Source: CAYUVV01 sp964461325
GTDB taxonomy: Bacteria; Patescibacteriota; Minisyncoccia; Phycocordibacterales; JACOZG01
Reading direction: 5' to 3'
DNA: 14,957 bases
Assembly: GCA_964461325.1 (NCBI GenBank)
Contig: CAYWTW010000015.1
Span: 1 to 14,957, forward strand
Shown: positions 11,782-14,957 of the stretch, piece by piece
How positions within the stretch are numbered: position 1 is the first letter of the stretch
Layout: every line of letters begins with the position of its first letter
Program-made: the position numbers and the translations under genes
The notes under the pieces: generated by a model
Databases searched by the model: none
Seen by the model: only the letters and a program-made list of their open reading frames with translations
Told to the model about the DNA's origin: nothing

Positions 11782-13086
11782 GTGATTAATCGTTGGCGCA
11801 ACTGTCTACATCGTCTCCTTCGCCGGAGCGAGGCCTACACCAAGACAGACATGGTTTACCTCACTCGGGGTGGATTTTGGCTGACGACAGGTCAGATCGC
11901 GTCCTCGGCCCTAGGTGCCGTTCTGTTGATTGCCTTCGCCAACCTGTTGCCGATTTCAACTTATGGTATGTATCGCTATGTTCTATCCGTTATCGCTATC
12001 CTAGCAATATTCGCCTTACCGGGAATTAATGTCGCATTCATCAGCGAAACAGCACAGGGAAACCGGGGTAACTTTTGGTTTTTGTTTAAAACTAAGGTTC
12101 TTTGGAGTTTAATCGGAGCCGGCACCTTATTGGTAGCGGCAGGTTACTACCTGTGGCAGGGCAACGCTAACTTATTTGGCGCGTTCTTGGTCTCAGGTCT
12201 AGCTTTCTCTCTTTTCCACGCTTCTGGTCTGTATGATTCAATTCTCCACGGCCAAAAAGAATTTGGTCGTTCCGTTGCCTATAACACCGTAATTCGCTTT
12301 ATTGCGATGGCAATGATGCTAACGGCTCTATTTTTAACAAACAATATCATAATTATTCTGCTTATTTATTTTATTCCGGAAATTATTTTGAATTTAGCAG
12401 TAACCCAAAAAATCCTAAAGCGATGGACGGGGTCATCAAAACCCGTGGTTGATCGAAACATCGCTCGGTATGGCTTTCACCTGAGCATTATGGACGCCCT
12501 CAAAGCGGTGGCTGGTCAAATCGACAAAATTATCGTCTTCCAATTTATTGGAGCAACGGAGTTAGCTCTCTACAGCTTTGCCATGGCGGCACCAAATCAG
12601 GTCAAGAATTTGCTCCAAAACGCCAAGGTTCTAGCGTTACCAAAATTAGGCTCATCACCAGATAGTTCAATTAGAAATTTTTTACCCCGAAAGATCTTGC
12701 GCTTTGAAATTGTGGCGGCGATTACTGTTGGGTTATATATTCTGGCCGCCCCATTCATCTACAAACTTTTCTTACCTCAATACACCGAGGCAATTTTACT
12801 GTCACAAATCTACGCCCTGATAATCTTATTTTTACCGCGCGGCCTATATTCCACCGCCCTGGTGGCCAAAGCTAAAAAGCGAGAACTTTACCACCTGCGA
12901 ACAATTTCGCCAGTGATAAAAATCACAATCTTGTTGCCCGCCGTCTTTTGGTGGGGTCTGTGGGGGGCGGTGGTAGCGAGGGTAATTGGAGAACTGGCTA
13001 CGTATTTTATCTACGTCCTAACTTTTAGACGAGCGTTCAAGGTCTCGACGGGAAAACAAGAAGTGGTGGGGGTAAATAACGAGTAA
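11782..13086 (+). CDS. Wzx-type polysaccharide flippase (MOP superfamily)
   Basis: 434 residues from GTG 11782. The N-terminus is amphipathic and basic (MINRWRNCLHRLLRRSEAYTK), then TDMVYLTRGGFWLTTGQIAS enters the first membrane helix. About 12 hydrophobic segments follow, with cytoplasmic loops such as HGQKEFGRSVAYN and the VAGQIDKIIVFQFIGATELALYSFA region typical of RfbX/Wzx exporters. Such proteins move lipid-linked oligosaccharides from the inner to the outer leaflet. ATG 11851 (residue 24) is an alternative start, but no SD supports either, and the longer form has a promoter with leaderless spacing. It is the only plus-strand gene. Its last 69 bases overlap the convergent CDP-alcohol phosphotransferase gene. 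The neighbouring ligase and glycosyltransferase fit one glycan pathway. Confidence 0.85.
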   Translation: MINRWRNCLHRLLRRSEAYTKTDMVYLTRGGFWLTTGQIASSALGAVLLIAFANLLPISTYGMYRYVLSVIAILAIFALPGINVAFISETAQGNRGNFWFLFKTKVLWSLIGAGTLLVAAGYYLWQGNANLFGAFLVSGLAFSLFHASGLYDSILHGQKEFGRSVAYNTVIRFIAMAMMLTALFLTNNIIIILLIYFIPEIILNLAVTQKILKRWTGSSKPVVDRNIARYGFHLSIMDALKAVAGQIDKIIVFQFIGATELALYSFAMAAPNQVKNLLQNAKVLALPKLGSSPDSSIRNFLPRKILRFEIVAAITVGLYILAAPFIYKLFLPQYTEAILLSQIYALIILFLPRGLYSTALVAKAKKRELYHLRTISPVIKITILLPAVFWWGLWGAVVARVIGELATYFIYVLTFRRAFKVSTGKQEVVGVNNE

Positions 13087-13827
13087 ATAATAAACAAGAT
13101 AAACTAAAACGATCAGGAGATGAACGGAAAGCAGCCAGATTGCTAAATCAGAGACCGTTAAGCTAGCCACAGCCAAAATTAGATACAAACCCCAAACCCA
13201 GTCATAGACGAATAGAGAAAAATAATTGAAGAGCTTAGTGATCACTCCCTTAGGCGCCAATGACGGAACAGGCCCGGAAGGTAAGTCAACTATCTCATCA
13301 ATTCTATCCTCCAGCTCCAATTTGTACTTGATGTGCCAACGGAGTTTGCTAATAGTCCCGGCCGCCGCCGACAACACAGCCACCAACAAGGCGATAATGA
13401 GAAATTGGCTCGCCTCGGACAGGGCGTAGATAAAAAAGCCAGCCGCCATAAACAAGGCTAAGGGGTAGAGAAAATGGAACAAGCGATCGTAATAAATCCC
13501 CCGCTGGGTAAAATGTGACTGGAAACGGGCCAACTCGCCATCCACTTTGTCGAGGATTGAGACGAAAGCCAAGAGTAAAAGTTGGGCGATAAAAAATCCA
13601 GCCCCACCACCATCCGTCAGCTGATAAAAATTGAGCCAAATAACCAACAGAGTGAGGACAATTCCTAAAACGGAGACATGGTTGGGTCGAATTGGTCCGG
13701 GCCAGCGGCTAATCACCCAAGTCAAACGGGCCGACACGGCACGCTCCACCCGATAAACCCAGCTCGAATTCCGGATTTTGTTTTCTTTCCCGGTCCAAAC
13801 TTTTTTGGTGAAATCTTTAAAATTCAT
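13018..13827 (-). CDS. CDP-alcohol phosphatidyltransferase family membrane enzyme
   Basis: 269 residues from ATG 13827 (MNFKDFTKKVW). A TTG three codons upstream is possible, but the ATG has a weak AGG 10 bases before it. The enzyme would transfer a phospho-alcohol group from a CDP-alcohol to a hydroxyl acceptor in the membrane. The motif DxxDGxxAR-x8-G-x3-D-x3 is present as DKVDGELARFQSHFTQRGIYYDRLFH (Asp93, Asp96, Arg101, Gly110, Asp114), but the usual last Asp is His118. Around six membrane helices are apparent. An amphipathic N-terminus precedes the active-site segment. The start overlaps the upstream glycosyltransferase stop by 11 bases, so the two are translationally coupled. The substrate is unknown: phospholipid synthesis or a phospho-alcohol step in glycolipid assembly. 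The 3' end overlaps the flippase gene. Confidence 0.88.
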   Translation of the reverse strand: MNFKDFTKKVWTGKENKIRNSSWVYRVERAVSARLTWVISRWPGPIRPNHVSVLGIVLTLLVIWLNFYQLTDGGGAGFFIAQLLLLAFVSILDKVDGELARFQSHFTQRGIYYDRLFHFLYPLALFMAAGFFIYALSEASQFLIIALLVAVLSAAAGTISKLRWHIKYKLELEDRIDEIVDLPSGPVPSLAPKGVITKLFNYFSLFVYDWVWGLYLILAVASLTVSDLAIWLLSVHLLIVLVYLVYYLLVIYPHHFLFSRRDLERSSKS

Positions 13828-14929
13828 TTTGATCAACCTGAAGGATGGCCTCGACCGCCCGTATTGTGCGCTGGAAAGAGAAAAGTTTTTTAACTCGTTC
13901 TCGACCAGCTCGACCCAACCGCTCGCGCCAGGTTGGATCGGAGAGAAGTCGCCACAAAGCTCGACTCAAAGCCTCATCATCGCCCGGCCTTACCAAAAGG
14001 CCGGTTTCTCCATTAACCACCAAACGCTTCAAACCTCCAACCGCGCTGGCCACCACGGGCAAACCATAAACCGCGGCCTCAAGACCAGCATTGGGAAACC
14101 CTTCAGTCTTTGAATATAAAGCAAAAATATCGGCTTGTAAATACTCGGTTTTCAAACGTTCTGGGTCAAGTAGACCCAAAAATATTACCCGATCGGCTAT
14201 TTTTAATTCTTGGGCTAGTCGCATGAAGCTAGACCGAAAATGACCCTCTCCCACCAAAATTAGTTTGGCCTTTAGGTTGGGGGTCTCACCAACAATCTTG
14301 GCCCAAATTCTAATCAGACGGTCCTGAGATTTGTTACCGTTCTTCATTGACCCGACATTTAATATTCGCAATTCTTGATGCCCACGCCTGGTCGTGAACA
14401 GATAATCATCATCGGCCACGGGATCTTCAATCCCATTCTCTATTATCACCACCTTTCTTCGGTAAAATGGTTGGTAGCATAGTAACTCCCTTCGAACATC
14501 GTTTGACACAGCAACGATGCTGTCGGCCCAGTGGTTTAATAATAAGTCGATGAGTTTTAGTTTCCAGGTTTTGCGCCGAGGAGAGCCAGATTCTCTAATA
14601 ACCACCCGCAATTCCGGGCAAAAATGTTTAAGCCAGCGAGCCACAATATTAGCCTGATCTAAGGTGGCATAAACAGCGCTAATTTGGTCACGACGAACTA
14701 ATTCAGACAGGGAGAGATAAAATTTTCGATTGAACAAGCCGCGCCAAGGTAAAGTAAGACGCTTGACCTTTGGTGACAGGCGTTCCTCAAGGCTAGTTGA
14801 TGGGCTAGGAAACAAAGTTAAGAGAGCAACGCAACGATCACGAGATTGCAAATAATTTAGTTGGTCGACGAAAACTTTCTCGGCGCCACCAATCGCCAAG
14901 TTGTTAATGATAAACAAAGTGTACGGCAT
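13817..14929 (-). CDS. GT4-family (GT-B fold) glycosyltransferase
   Basis: 370 residues from ATG 14929 (MPYTLFIINNLAIGGAEKVF). The N-terminal acceptor domain carries the GGAEK loop near residue 15. The C-terminal donor domain carries RILNVGSMKNGNKSQDRLI, KLILVGEGHFRSSFMRLA, VIFLGLLDPERL, and the EGFPNAGLE motif (E-x7-E) that binds the nucleotide-sugar, followed by GLPVVASAVGGLKRLVVNGETGLLV. This is the family signature for retaining enzymes acting on the cytoplasmic side in glycan or glycolipid synthesis; donor and acceptor are not predictable. No signal peptide or membrane helix is present. Only 28 bases lie upstream in the window, with no clear SD, so it may be inside a longer operon starting outside. 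Its end overlaps the next gene by 11 bases. Confidence 0.93.
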   Translation of the reverse strand: MPYTLFIINNLAIGGAEKVFVDQLNYLQSRDRCVALLTLFPSPSTSLEERLSPKVKRLTLPWRGLFNRKFYLSLSELVRRDQISAVYATLDQANIVARWLKHFCPELRVVIRESGSPRRKTWKLKLIDLLLNHWADSIVAVSNDVRRELLCYQPFYRRKVVIIENGIEDPVADDDYLFTTRRGHQELRILNVGSMKNGNKSQDRLIRIWAKIVGETPNLKAKLILVGEGHFRSSFMRLAQELKIADRVIFLGLLDPERLKTEYLQADIFALYSKTEGFPNAGLEAAVYGLPVVASAVGGLKRLVVNGETGLLVRPGDDEALSRALWRLLSDPTWRERLGRAGRERVKKLFSFQRTIRAVEAILQVDQNEF

Positions 14930-14957
14930 ATTTTAAGTTGAGCGTAAAACCCCCCAA

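Noticed and set aside
1..14957. CRISPR arrays, insertion sequences, prophage, or UGA-recoded genes
   Set aside because: No regularly spaced direct repeats, transposase or phage structural operon was seen. TGA is used as a normal stop (for example at 9530-9532).

Overview
The window looks like chromosome from a Candidate Phyla Radiation (Patescibacteria, probably Parcubacteria-like) bacterium, most likely a metagenome assembly. Three things point that way. A giant fibre protein begins with the INYQGKLTD-type N-terminus and has a SDYAEYF C-terminal domain. A poly-glycine protein carries the peptidoglycan-binding-like EYIRFGANNNPFEVRKLQ domain. SecA is short in its C-terminal third. The last two resemblances are recalled from CPR genomes, not searched. 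The standard genetic code fits, with TGA used as a stop. A 10-N scaffold gap lies at 2318-2327.

Layout. Positions 1-6387 (all minus strand) hold four secreted or surface proteins: a PKD-repeat protein (cut by the window edge), an anchored protein with short beta-type repeats and an Asn/Asp/Gly linker, a poly-Gly/peptidoglycan-binding-like membrane protein broken by the gap, and an 1145-residue fibre with a beta-propeller insert. Next, still on minus, come secA (6465-8891), a 38-residue Lys/Arg/Thr protein (8978-9094) and an unlisted 23-codon ORF overlapping it by ATGA (9091-9162). Positions 9163-9529 are non-coding but dense in signals: three candidate minus promoters, a candidate small structured RNA with its own terminator, a 17-bp inverted repeat, a GC-rich hairpin with a T-run on plus, and one consensus DnaA box. 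From 9530 to the right edge lies a surface-glycan/lipid module: an O-antigen-ligase-like protein fused to TPRs (minus), a divergent Wzx-type flippase (plus), and an overlapping GT4 glycosyltransferase to CDP-alcohol phosphotransferase pair (minus) that runs tail-to-tail into the flippase.

How it fits together. SecA exports the surface proteins encoded to its left. The right half would build, flip and polymerise or transfer an envelope glycan or glycolipid. The theme is construction of the cell surface, which in CPR bacteria is plausibly linked to host attachment; that link is inference.

Most notable are the intergenic block 9163-9529, with the coupled mini-ORF/basic-protein pair next to secA, and a repeated architecture in which a -10-like element sits only 7-11 bases before the start codon with no Shine-Dalgarno (secA, the ligase, the flippase, the fibre), suggesting leaderless mRNAs. 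All calls were made by eye without searches or folding software.
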